DNA from: Micromonospora sp. HNM0581
GTDB taxonomy: Bacteria > Actinomycetota > Actinomycetes > Mycobacteriales > Micromonosporaceae
Direction: 5' to 3'
Assembly: GCF_012726175.1 (NCBI RefSeq)
Contig: NZ_JAASAD010000015.1
Coordinates: 62,001 to 126,000, forward strand
DNA length: 64,000 nt
In this document: one piece after another, positions 26,637-34,536 of the stretch
How the letters are laid out: each line of letters begins with the position of its first letter
Numbering within the stretch: position 1 is the stretch's first letter
Translations under genes and position numbers: made by a program
The notes under the pieces: generated by a model
What the model was told of the DNA's origin: nothing
Database searches by the model: none
The model's input: only the letters and a program-made list of their open reading frames with translations

Positions 26637-28760
26637 TCAGCTACCGACCGGCCCGCCGTCCAGCCGCCAGGTCACGACCACGCCCGGCTTGGCGTAGTCG
26701 CCGTCCGGCCAGGTGGAGGCCGGGTTGTCGATCGTGGCACCGGAGATTTCACCCGGGTGCTGTACGGCCACGAAGATGGAACGGTTGTCCTCGGTCATGA
26801 ACGGACCGCAGGTTTCCGCACCGATCGGTACGGTGAGGAACTGCTTCAGGTGGCCGCGCTCGGGACCTTCGGTCGCGGTGGCGAAGAGGCCGTCGTTGCT
26901 GCCAAGTGCGTTGCCGTCGGTGGAGATCCAGAGGTTGCCGGTGGCATCGAACGCCACATTGTCCGGGCAGGAGATCGGCGAGACCTTGGTCTTGTCGTAC
27001 CCGGCGAAGTAGGTCGACGGATCAGCCGGGTCACCGCAGACGATCGGCAGCGACCACGTGAACGTGTCGGAGGTGTTGTCCCCCCGGTCCTCGACCAGTT
27101 CCAGGATCTGCCCGTGCCGGTTGGCGGTACGCGGGTTGGCCTCGTCCGGCGCCGGGTTGCTGCCCACCCCACGGTTCGAGTTGTTGGTGAGAGCGACGTA
27201 CACCTTGCCGGTGAGCAGGCTCGGTTCGACGTCCTCTGGCCGGTCCATCTTGGTCGCACCGGCCTTGTCCCCGGCGAGCCGGGTGAAGGTCAGCACCTCG
27301 GCGGCAGTCATACCGTCCACGTAGGAACGGTTCCCACTGACCAGCTTGATCCAGCGTCCCTTGCCGTTGAAGGCACCGTCACTCGGCAGTTTGCCGGAGC
27401 CGTCGATCTCATCGGCGCTGCTCTGGTCGAGCTTGGCGACGTAGAGGGTGCCCGACTCCAGCAGCGTCAGGTTGTGCTTCCGGGCGACCCAGGAGTCACC
27501 CTTCATGAACTTTTTGTCCGAGACGAACTTGTACAGGTAGTCGAAGCGCTCGTCGTCGCCCATGTACGCGACCACGTGCCCGCTGCGGGCGACGATGACG
27601 TTCGCGCCCTCGTGCTTGAACCGACCCATCGCCGTGTGCTTACGCGGGCGGCTGTCCGGGTCAAAGGGGTCGATCTCCACGATCCAGCCGTGCCGGTTGG
27701 CCTCGTTGGGGTGCTTGGCGAGGTCGAACCGCTCGGCGGCCCGGTCCCACTTGCGGCTGCCGCTGGGGTAACGGGCGGTGGTGCTGATCCCGTAGCGCGC
27801 CAGCCGGGCCTTCTCCGACTCCGGTGCCGCGTCACCGCCGACGAAGTACTGGTTGAAGTTCTCCTCGCCGGAGAGCACCGTGCCCCACGGGGTGACGCCG
27901 CCGGCACAGTTGTTCAGCGTGCCGATGACCGTACGGCCCTTCGGGTCGGCGGCCGTCCGCACGAACGACGAGCCGGCGACCGGACCGGTCAGCTCGAACT
28001 TGCTGCTCAGCGCGTCCACCCGGCGGTTGTACGGCCGCCGGCCGGAGTCGACGACCTGCCACTGGCCGGTACCGTCGACCCGCTCGATCTCCACCACGGA
28101 CATGCCGTGCGCGGCCATCGCCACCTTCACCTGCTCGACACTGAGCGCGTCCTGGCTGGTGAAGCCGGGGAACATCAGATCCTCGTTCGTGTACTCGTGG
28201 TTGACCACGAGCAGTGCCCGCTTACCCCGCTTGTCGAGCGGGAGCACACCGACGAAGTCGTTGTTGTAGCCGAACTGCTTGGCCTGCGCGGCGGCGGTCT
28301 GCCGGCGCAGGTTGAACTCCGGCGCACCGGGCACCACCGGGTCGCCCCAGCGGATGATCACTGCGTGGTCGTAGCCGTTCGGAACGACGAACGTGTCGAG
28401 AGTGTTCGGCGGAATCGGCTTGAAGGTCAGTGCACCGTTGCCCGGTCGGCGGCCAGCCACCGACGACTGACCTGCCGGGGGCGCCGGGACAGCTGGGGCA
28501 GCGGCGGCGGAAGCGGTGCCGGCGAGGGCGCCGGCCGCAGCGCCGCTGAAGCCCAGCACCAGGGCGCCGACCGCCCCGGCGCGGACCACGCCGCGGCGGC
28601 TGACCTCGGCGTCCACCACCTCACCGAAGTACGCGTTGTCGGAGGTGTTGGGTACCGGGTGGTCACAGGCGTTGCCGCAGCGGTAGAGGCAGGTCATGGC
28701 GTCGCGGCTGCCGTGGCGGGGGGTGCCCAGCAGCGGGAGCAGCCGGGGTCGGTCGCTCAT
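26637..28760 (-). CDS. phoX: PhoX-family alkaline phosphatase, Tat-exported
   Basis: A 707-aa DUF839/PhoX phosphatase, calcium- and iron-dependent in characterised members, releasing phosphate from esters outside the membrane. A twin-arginine signal (SRRGVVRAGAVGALVLGF) lies around residues 52-70, preceded by a cysteine-containing leader CLYRCGNACDH usual in this family. Conserved blocks include NHEYTNEDLMFPG and NCAGGVTPWGT. ATG 28760 has ribosome site AGGAGG; the frame continues upstream but without family similarity. A PHO-box-like repeat ~95 bp upstream suggests PhoP control. Confidence 0.9.
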   Translation of the reverse strand: MSDRPRLLPLLGTPRHGSRDAMTCLYRCGNACDHPVPNTSDNAYFGEVVDAEVSRRGVVRAGAVGALVLGFSGAAAGALAGTASAAAAPAVPAPPAGQSSVAGRRPGNGALTFKPIPPNTLDTFVVPNGYDHAVIIRWGDPVVPGAPEFNLRRQTAAAQAKQFGYNNDFVGVLPLDKRGKRALLVVNHEYTNEDLMFPGFTSQDALSVEQVKVAMAAHGMSVVEIERVDGTGQWQVVDSGRRPYNRRVDALSSKFELTGPVAGSSFVRTAADPKGRTVIGTLNNCAGGVTPWGTVLSGEENFNQYFVGGDAAPESEKARLARYGISTTARYPSGSRKWDRAAERFDLAKHPNEANRHGWIVEIDPFDPDSRPRKHTAMGRFKHEGANVIVARSGHVVAYMGDDERFDYLYKFVSDKKFMKGDSWVARKHNLTLLESGTLYVAKLDQSSADEIDGSGKLPSDGAFNGKGRWIKLVSGNRSYVDGMTAAEVLTFTRLAGDKAGATKMDRPEDVEPSLLTGKVYVALTNNSNRGVGSNPAPDEANPRTANRHGQILELVEDRGDNTSDTFTWSLPIVCGDPADPSTYFAGYDKTKVSPISCPDNVAFDATGNLWISTDGNALGSNDGLFATATEGPERGHLKQFLTVPIGAETCGPFMTEDNRSIFVAVQHPGEISGATIDNPASTWPDGDYAKPGVVVTWRLDGGPVGS

Positions 28761-28855
28761 GTGGAGGATCCTCCTGAGAGTCGGTGCGCGTCGGTGCAGG
28801 TCACCGACGTACCCGCCGGACGCTAGGGCGGTGTGGTGAGCACCGGCCAGCGTCG

Positions 28856-28877
28856 ATGTGAACCAGCGATGAACTCC
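28856..28877 (-). promoter_or_regulatory. PHO-box-like direct repeat upstream of phoX
   Basis: On the phoX strand GTTCATCGCTG is followed by GTTCACATCGA: two GTTCA units at the 11-bp period of actinomycete PhoP sites. Placement before a phosphatase gene supports the call. Confidence 0.6.
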
Positions 28878-28906
28878 ACCCCGGTTACACCAGGTTGAGC
28901 TGGCAA

Positions 28907-28934
28907 TGAACCGATCGGCATGACAGCACGTATC
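28907..28934 (+). promoter_or_regulatory. SigL-type promoter motif overlapping the sigma gene start
   Basis: TGAACC (28907-28912), 16-bp spacer, CGTATC (28929-28934). This matches the mycobacterial SigL consensus TGAACC-N16/17-CGTgtc, so the sigma gene may be autoregulated. It covers the apparent ATG at 28920, which casts doubt on that start. Confidence 0.45.
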
Positions 28935-29498
28935 TCCGGTCGTAACACCGCGCCCGCTCGCGCCGAGAGCGAGGAGAAGACCATCAGCGACCACGACGCC
29001 GACCTACTGCGCGCCCTGCACGACGAGCATGCCGAGGCGCTCTACGCGCACGCGCTGCGGCTGGTCAACGGGGACCGGCAGCGCGCGGAGGACCTGGTGC
29101 AGGAGACGCTGCTGCGGGCCTGGCGGCATCCGGAGTCGCTCGACCCGCGGCGCGGTTCGGTACGCGCCTGGCTCTTCACCACCGCGCGCAACCTCGCGAT
29201 CGACGCCTGGCGGCGGCGGTCCGCCCGGGTGGGCGAGGTCTACACCGACGAACTTCCCGAGCCGCCGGAAGTCGTCGACGAAACCGAGCGAGCCGTCGAG
29301 GCGTGGACGGTCGCGGAGGCGCTCAACCGGCTCAGTCCCTCGCACCGCGATGTCCTGGTGGAGTGTTTCTACCAGGGGCGATCGGTCTCCGAGGCGGCGT
29401 CCCGGCTCGGGGTGCCGCCGGGCACCGTGAAGTCCCGCACCCACTACGCGCTGCGTTCCCTGCGGCTGGTCCTGGCCGAGATGGGGGTGACCGGATGA
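28920..29498 (+). CDS. sigL: ECF sigma factor, SigL-like
   Basis: A 192-aa group 4 sigma factor. Region 2 contains RAEDLVQETLLRAWRHPE and WLFTTARNLAIDAWRRR; region 4 contains LSPSHRDVLVECFYQGRS and GTVKSRTHYALRSLRLVL, ending E-MGVTG very like mycobacterial SigL. It pairs with the overlapping anti-sigma gene. ATG 28920 is the only standard start in frame, but no ribosome site precedes it and a promoter-like motif covers it. A strong GAGGAG at 28971-28976 precedes codon 22 (ATC), so translation may start further in. Confidence 0.87.
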   Translation: MTARISGRNTAPARAESEEKTISDHDADLLRALHDEHAEALYAHALRLVNGDRQRAEDLVQETLLRAWRHPESLDPRRGSVRAWLFTTARNLAIDAWRRRSARVGEVYTDELPEPPEVVDETERAVEAWTVAEALNRLSPSHRDVLVECFYQGRSVSEAASRLGVPPGTVKSRTHYALRSLRLVLAEMGVTG

Positions 29499-30187
29499 AC
29501 CGGTGCGACTACGCGTACGACGACGGGGCCTACGTACTTGGTGCGCTTTCCCCGGCGGACCGGGCGACCTACGAGCGGCACCTCGTCGACTGCCCGGCGT
29601 GCCAGCAGTCGGTTTCCGAGATCGCCGTGCTGCCCGGACTGCTCGGCCGGCTGGACCCGGCGAGCCTGGAGCAGTTCCTGCCACCACCGGAGAACCCCCG
29701 GGTGCCCGAGCTGCTCGACGCGGCGCGGGAACGCCGACGCCGCGAGCGGCAGGCTGGCCGGCTGCGGTACGCGGTCATCGGACTGGCCGCCGCCGCACTT
29801 GCCCTGGTGGTCGGCCTCGGGGTGGCCACGATCCTGCCCGGGCAGGTGCCGAGTGGGCCGGGGGGCCCGGTGCGGATGGTGCAGATGCAGCCGGTCGCCG
29901 GAACGGTGCCGGTGCACGCCGAGATCGGTCTGACCGGCACCGACTGGGGCACCGAGGTGACGATGCACTGCGGCTACGACGAACGGGCAGGGTACGGCAA
30001 GGCGAACACCTTCCGGCTGGTGGCGCACGCCGGTGACGGTTCGCAGGAGCAGATCGGGTCCTGGTTGGCCGCCCCCGGCGACGACCTGCGTATCACGGGG
30101 GCGACCCGGTTCACCAACGCCGAACTGGTCCGGCTGGAACTGATTCGTGCCGACGGCACTGCGGTGCTCGCCTACGAGGTCCGCTGA
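29495..30187 (+). CDS. rslA: Zinc-binding anti-sigma factor, RslA-like
   Basis: A 230-aa single-pass membrane anti-sigma factor. The N-terminal cytoplasmic domain has H29-x3-C33-x2-C36 (RHLVDCPAC) and the family motif DDGAYVLGALSPADR. A transmembrane helix spans about 90-112. The C-terminal ~115 residues form an extracytoplasmic RskA-type domain. ATG 29495 overlaps the sigma gene stop (ATGA), supporting a co-translated pair in which this protein holds the sigma factor until a redox or envelope signal. Confidence 0.88.
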   Translation: MNRCDYAYDDGAYVLGALSPADRATYERHLVDCPACQQSVSEIAVLPGLLGRLDPASLEQFLPPPENPRVPELLDAARERRRRERQAGRLRYAVIGLAAAALALVVGLGVATILPGQVPSGPGGPVRMVQMQPVAGTVPVHAEIGLTGTDWGTEVTMHCGYDERAGYGKANTFRLVAHAGDGSQEQIGSWLAAPGDDLRITGATRFTNAELVRLELIRADGTAVLAYEVR

Positions 30188-30196
30188 GCCGTTCCC

Positions 30197-31129
30197 TCAG
30201 CTGGTGGCGACGGCCGCCGAGGGCGGCACCGCGGCGGCCAGGCGCAGCCGTCGGGTGCGCCTGGCCTGCCGTACGGCGTCGGCGGTGAAGATGATCAGGG
30301 CGAGCCAGACCAGGGCGAAGCCGGTCAGCCGGGCCGGTGGCATCGGCTCGTGGAAGACCAGTACGCCGCAGCAGAGCTGGAGGATCGGCGCGACGTACTG
30401 GAGAATGCCGAGGGCGGTGAGCGGCAGCCGGTTGGCGGCACCGGCGAAGAGCAGCAGCGGGATGGCGGTCAACGCCCCGGCCAGTACCAGCAGGGCTGTG
30501 TGTCCGGTGGACACGCGGCCGAACGCGGCGTCACCGGTGGCGGCGAGCCAGCCGAGGTAGCCGAGTGCGGGAAGCGACAGCACCGCCGACTCGACGAACA
30601 GTCCCTCGGCTGCGGGCAGGGCGAGGCGCTTCTTCACCAGGCTGTACGAACCGAACGTGAACGCCAGGATGAGCGCGAGGTACGGCAGGCGGCCGTAGTC
30701 GACGGTGAGTACGGCCACCGCCAGGGCGCCGACCCCGAGCGCCAGCCACTGCGCGGGGCGCAGCCGTTCACGAAGCACTAGCACCCCCAGCAGGACCACC
30801 ACCAGCGGGTTGATGAAGTAGCCGAGGGCGGTCTCCACCACCCGGTCGGAGTTGACGCCGTAGATGTAGGTGAACCAGTTGACGGCGATCAGTGTGGCGG
30901 CGGCACCGATTCCCGCGAGGGTCCGTGGTCGGCGTGACAGGGACCGTAGGAAGCCGACGTTGCGCAGCGCGACGAGCAGTAGCGCGACGAAGGCGGCGGA
31001 CCACACCACCCGGTGGGCGAGGATCTCCAGCGGGCCGACCGGACGCAGCAGCTTGAAGTAAAGCGGAAAGAACCCCCACAGCAGATAGGCACCAAGGCCG
31101 TGGAGGTAGCCGAAGCGGAGCGACGTCAC
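30197..31129 (-). CDS. rarD: EamA/RarD family membrane transporter
   Basis: A 310-aa protein with ten transmembrane helices and RarD features: GLGAYLLWGFFPLYFKLL at the N-terminus and INPLVVVLLGVLVLRERLRPAQWLALG mid-protein (in part: NPLVVVLLGVLVLRERL). Substrate unknown; the family is annotated as chloramphenicol-sensitivity or general metabolite exporters. GTG 31129. Convergent with the anti-sigma gene with a gap of nine bases and no terminator seen. Confidence 0.85.
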   Translation of the reverse strand: MTSLRFGYLHGLGAYLLWGFFPLYFKLLRPVGPLEILAHRVVWSAAFVALLLVALRNVGFLRSLSRRPRTLAGIGAAATLIAVNWFTYIYGVNSDRVVETALGYFINPLVVVLLGVLVLRERLRPAQWLALGVGALAVAVLTVDYGRLPYLALILAFTFGSYSLVKKRLALPAAEGLFVESAVLSLPALGYLGWLAATGDAAFGRVSTGHTALLVLAGALTAIPLLLFAGAANRLPLTALGILQYVAPILQLCCGVLVFHEPMPPARLTGFALVWLALIIFTADAVRQARRTRRLRLAAAVPPSAAVATS

Positions 31130-31256
31130 AGCACCACCGTAAGGGGCGAGTGCGGCTGTCGATCCTTTCTGGTGAGCGGTTTCACGGACGTGTCACCCAG
31201 CCACCAGCCGGTCCGTACGGGGGCGGCCAGGTCACCCGATCATGCGGGCCCTGGCC

Positions 31257-31296
31257 CCCGGCCGGCGATCACCGTCGGTGGTGGTCGCCGGCCGGG
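31257..31296. terminator. 17-bp stem-loop downstream of the small membrane protein gene
   Basis: 31257-31273 pairs with 31280-31296 with one G-T wobble and a six-base loop. It lies in the 188-bp gap between the small membrane protein gene and rarD, both on the minus strand. No other feature was seen in that gap. Confidence 0.75.
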
Positions 31297-31317
31297 CAGC
31301 AGCGTGCCGAAGGCCGG

Positions 31318-31704
31318 TCAGTCGCGGTCGAGGATGGCTCCGAGGATCCAGGTGACGATGCCGACGAAGAGCGCCCCCAGCACCGCGGCCGGCCAGAAGC
31401 CGTCGACGTCGAAGGGGAGGCCTGCCTGATCCGCGATCCAGCCGGTGAGCAGGAACAGCAGGCCGTTGACCACAAGTGCGATCAGGCCGAGAGTGAGCAG
31501 GTAGAAGCCACAGCCGACGGTCTTGATGATCGGCTGGAGTACCCCGTTGACGACCCCGAAGATGACCGCGACGAGGATCAGGGTCAGGATCGTCTCGGAG
31601 ACGGAGTCAGTGTCGAGCGAGATTCCGGGAATGAGCAGTGTGGCCAGCCAGAAGGCCACCGCCGTGGCGCCGACCCGGATCAGTAGACCTTTCAGAAAAC
31701 CCAT
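31318..31704 (-). CDS. Phage-holin-like (PF04020/YvlD type) small membrane protein
   Basis: A 128-aa protein with four hydrophobic helices: GLLIRVGATAVAFWLATLLIPGI at the start (quoted in part), then ILTLILVAVIFGVVNGVLQPI, LTLGLIALVVNGLLFLL and AAVLGALFVGIVTWILGAI. This layout is typical of the family called 'phage holin family protein' in actinobacteria, whose function is unknown and which is not from a prophage here. ATG 31704 is used; ATG 31713 is an equal alternative. Confidence 0.75.
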   Translation of the reverse strand: MGFLKGLLIRVGATAVAFWLATLLIPGISLDTDSVSETILTLILVAVIFGVVNGVLQPIIKTVGCGFYLLTLGLIALVVNGLLFLLTGWIADQAGLPFDVDGFWPAAVLGALFVGIVTWILGAILDRD

Positions 31705-31749
31705 GGCGGGCATGGTGTCACGGCTGGCGCGTGGACGGTACCCGTGAGA

Positions 31750-33648
31750 TCATTCCGCCCCGACCAGAGCTGGGGAGCCGATCAGCCCCGCCTCGACGGG
31801 GGTGCAGGCGAGCAACGCCCAACGCAGGGCCCGCCGGTTGACCACGGCGACCATGTCCTGCCGGATCCGGGTAAGCGACTCCGCCGCATCGCCGAGCCCC
31901 AACGCGTGGCCCGCGACCATAGCTTCCGCCGGGCTCAGCGGCCGGAACACCGCCAGGTCGACCCGACCCAACGTGCCCGCGTCGGCCGGGGTCAGCACGT
32001 CGTGGACCAGCAGCGTGGTGTGCCAGGCGGTGCCCGGCCGTGGGCCGGCCGGCGCCGGTGCGTCCAGCACGACGAGCACCGGGACCAACGGTGTGCCGGG
32101 TTCCCCCGCCACCGGGCGGTCCGGTGATGCCAGCACAATGGGACCGCCGACCCCCCGGACGAACCGTACCCAGGCGTGTGGCCGGGCGGTCTGGACGATC
32201 ACCCGGGCTCCGAGTGCCATCGCGCGTACGGCGACCAGCTGGGCGGCGGACACCCCACCGACGAGCATCAGCCGGGTGGTCTCCGGGCGGAACAGCCGGA
32301 CGGTGACGGCGTCGCCGTGCCGGTTGACGCCGAGCACCAGCCCGGCGGCACCCAACGGCACCTCCCGCTCCGGCTCCCCGGCACCGAACCGCACCTTCCA
32401 CCCCGGCTGCCGGGCCGCGGTCAACGACGGTGCGCCGGGCAGGGCCACCGGCAGCGTGGCGGCGAGCCCGTCCAACTGCCGTCCGTCGAGCCGCTGCACC
32501 GTTGAGCCGTTGGCGACCGCCGCCTGCCGCAACTGCCGGGCCGCGTACGACAGCTCGGCCGCCGTCGGCGCGGCCAGCCGTACGAGCAGCCAGGGGGCCC
32601 TCGGCTGCTCCGTCCCGGCGTGCAGCGCCACGGTGATCGCCGTCGCTGGAAGTCGCCAGAGGCGGTGCGCCAGCCAGGTGACATCCCCGCCGGGCCACCG
32701 GCTCAACCGGAAGGTGGTCTGGAGCAGACGGCCGCAGCGGACCGCCTGCCACGACTCGCGTACCGGCTGCCCGTCGTAGTGGGCGAACTCGGCGAGCACC
32801 CGCCGCATCGGCTGCGCGCCCACCGGCCGCACGGTCAGCGGTCGCAGTCGCCGGACGATCCGTCGTACCGTGCCCGCCAGGGCGTGCCGTAACGACTCCT
32901 CCGGCCAGCCTCGCGCCCGGGCCACGCGTACCGCCAGCACGGCTCGGTCCCGCCCGGCCGGCTGTCCGCCGGTGAGCTGACGGTAGGAGGTTGCCGCCGC
33001 TCCCTCGCCGGCAGCCAGCGCCGGTGCCGGCGTGCCGGTCAGGAGAAGCTGTACGTGTACGGGTGGCGACTGGCCGGTCTCGACCGGCAACAGCGACGCC
33101 GGTGCCGGAACGGACCGCCCGCCGTCACCGAGCAGGTCGGTCGGGTCGCCGATCTCCAGCAGGGCCACAAGTCCGCCCGGGTCGTCCAGCACCGGAACCG
33201 GACCATCGCCCAGCTCGACGCAACGGATCACGGCGTGCGGGTTCACCTGGCCGAGCAGCCCGGTCGGAGCGTCGTGGGGCCGGGTCGCCCGTCGTCGGGC
33301 CAGATAGCCGACGCCGATCACCAACCACTCGTGCAACCACCGTCCACGGACCCGAGCCCAGGTCGCGGTGAGCAGCACGACTGTCGCCAGCACGACGGTG
33401 ACCGTCTCCAGGGGACTGCGGCCCGCAACCGCGAGGAGCGCCGCCGTCACCAGCTGGGTCGTGACGATCTGTCCGGGCCGGAGGTGGATCGAGCGCCACC
33501 GACGGTCGGTGCGTCCCCCTGTCTCGCTGCGGCGGATCAGGCGTCCCGAGTTGGGCGGCGGATCCCCGGAGCATGAGTGTTCGGCCGCTGCCGGGCGGAC
33601 CGTGGTTAAGGTCGCCGCCACCGCACCCTCCCGTACCGCCATCGACAT
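31750..33648 (-). CDS. eccE: Type VII secretion protein EccE
   Basis: A 632-aa ESX membrane component. Two adjacent transmembrane helices (IVTTQLVTAALLAVAG and VTVVLATVVLLTATWARV) near residues 60-100 are followed by the large EccE domain with WLHEWLVIGVGYLARRR. EccE lines the periphery of the ESX membrane complex. ATG 33648 or 33642 could be used. It is divergent from the two WXG100 genes across ~190 bp. No eccB, eccC or eccD is present in this window. Confidence 0.8.
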   Translation of the reverse strand: MSMAVREGAVAATLTTVRPAAAEHSCSGDPPPNSGRLIRRSETGGRTDRRWRSIHLRPGQIVTTQLVTAALLAVAGRSPLETVTVVLATVVLLTATWARVRGRWLHEWLVIGVGYLARRRATRPHDAPTGLLGQVNPHAVIRCVELGDGPVPVLDDPGGLVALLEIGDPTDLLGDGGRSVPAPASLLPVETGQSPPVHVQLLLTGTPAPALAAGEGAAATSYRQLTGGQPAGRDRAVLAVRVARARGWPEESLRHALAGTVRRIVRRLRPLTVRPVGAQPMRRVLAEFAHYDGQPVRESWQAVRCGRLLQTTFRLSRWPGGDVTWLAHRLWRLPATAITVALHAGTEQPRAPWLLVRLAAPTAAELSYAARQLRQAAVANGSTVQRLDGRQLDGLAATLPVALPGAPSLTAARQPGWKVRFGAGEPEREVPLGAAGLVLGVNRHGDAVTVRLFRPETTRLMLVGGVSAAQLVAVRAMALGARVIVQTARPHAWVRFVRGVGGPIVLASPDRPVAGEPGTPLVPVLVVLDAPAPAGPRPGTAWHTTLLVHDVLTPADAGTLGRVDLAVFRPLSPAEAMVAGHALGLGDAAESLTRIRQDMVAVVNRRALRWALLACTPVEAGLIGSPALVGAE

Positions 33649-33685
33649 CGACGCGGCTCATCGTAGTTGCCGGCGATCGGGTGCA

Positions 33686-33694
33686 TTGTCCACA
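33686..33694 (+). promoter_or_regulatory. DnaA-box-like site in the eccE/esx divergent region
   Basis: TTGTCCACA, the DnaA box form preferred by Streptomyces DnaA, followed by GGGG. A single site, so chance occurrence is possible. Confidence 0.35.
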
Positions 33695-33839
33695 GGGGAA
33701 CGAGGCGGGGTAGCAGAACCGCGACCGTGTCGCTACTCTCAGCGACGAGTTCTCGTTGGCCCATCCCGCGTCGTGCTCGCCCTCCGGCGTCGTGGGTGGT
33801 GCGTTCCGCCGCAGGGCCAGCCACGATCGAGGAGACGAG

Positions 33840-34172
33840 GTGGCGTCCAAGATGTCCCAAACCCAGGCAGAGGCCGCGGTGATGCAGCAGACCGCGGCGA
33901 AGTTCGAGCAGACCGACCAGTCGTTGCAGTCGATGCTCAGCGGGCTGCTGGTCCAGCTGGAGGTCCTCCAGCAGGCCTGGCGCGGTGCTGGAGGCCGCTC
34001 GTTCGAGCAGGTCAAACGAAAGTGGGCAGAGGATCAGGCCGGGCTGCAGCGGGCGCTGCGGGAGACCGCAGGCGCGATCCGCACCGCCGGTTCGCGCTAC
34101 GACGCGTCGGACGCCGAGGCAGCCGCCCGGGTGACGGCCACCAGCCGTGGTGGCATCCAACTGCCGTTGTAG
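33840..34172 (+). CDS. esxB: WXG100 family ESX substrate (EsxB/CFP-10-like)
   Basis: A 110-aa helical-hairpin protein with W47-R-G49 in the turn and a C-terminal secretion signal Y87-x3-D91 (YDASD). Such proteins leave the cell as a dimer through type VII secretion. GTG 33840 follows GGAG; ATG 33852 is an alternative. It pairs with the next gene, 25 bp downstream. Confidence 0.85.
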   Translation: MASKMSQTQAEAAVMQQTAAKFEQTDQSLQSMLSGLLVQLEVLQQAWRGAGGRSFEQVKRKWAEDQAGLQRALRETAGAIRTAGSRYDASDAEAAARVTATSRGGIQLPL

Positions 34173-34197
34173 CCCCAGACTCAGGAAGAAGAACCCA

Positions 34198-34491
34198 ATG
34201 GAGCATGGTGTGCTGGTCGTCAACTTCGCCGCGCTGCAACAGGCCAGCGCGGACATCCAACGAGCACTCAACACGCTCGACGCGCAACTCGGCCAGCTGG
34301 AGCGCGACGCCGCGCCACTGGTGGCCAGCTGGTCCGGCACGGCCCAGCAGGCCTACGAGCAGCGGCAGGCACGGTGGCGTAACGCCTCGCAGGACCTCCA
34401 GGCGATGCTGCGGGACATCAAGCTCGCGGTGGACGAGTCCGCTGCCGACTATCTCGACACCGAGAAGCGGAACACCGGCCTCTTCCAGTGA
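34198..34491 (+). CDS. esxA: WXG100 family ESX substrate (EsxA/ESAT-6-like)
   Basis: A 97-aa helical-hairpin protein with W45-S-G47 and a C-terminal Y85-x3-E89 (YLDTE) signal. Probable heterodimer partner of the preceding WXG100 protein. ATG 34198 is preceded by AGGAAG at 34183-34188. Confidence 0.85.
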   Translation: MEHGVLVVNFAALQQASADIQRALNTLDAQLGQLERDAAPLVASWSGTAQQAYEQRQARWRNASQDLQAMLRDIKLAVDESAADYLDTEKRNTGLFQ

Positions 34492-34510
34492 GCCGCCTCG
34501 TACCGACGAC

Positions 34511-34536
34511 GGGGTGACGCTGATCGGCGTCACCCC
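34511..34536. terminator. Bidirectional hairpin between esxA and mycP
   Basis: GGGGTGACGC (34511-34520) pairs perfectly with GCGTCACCCC (34527-34536), loop of six. More pairing continues outward with a bulge. It overlaps the last codons of the convergent mycosin gene. Confidence 0.7.

Noticed and set aside
28763..28774. GGAGGATCCTCC palindrome at the phoX ribosome site
   Set aside because: A perfect palindrome but with no loop it cannot fold as a hairpin; most simply it is the ribosome site plus chance symmetry.
26589..28826. 745-codon plus-strand frame opposite phoX
   Set aside because: Low-complexity Val/Arg/His translation with no domain; phoX on the minus strand has a Tat signal and family motifs.
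31318..31704. Prophage remnant, based on the holin-like gene
   Set aside because: No other phage gene nearby; this protein family is a common chromosomal membrane protein.
31718..32752. 344-codon minus-strand frame overlapping eccE in another frame
   Set aside because: Repetitive Arg/Gly/Pro shadow sequence; eccE frame has the two membrane helices and runs further.
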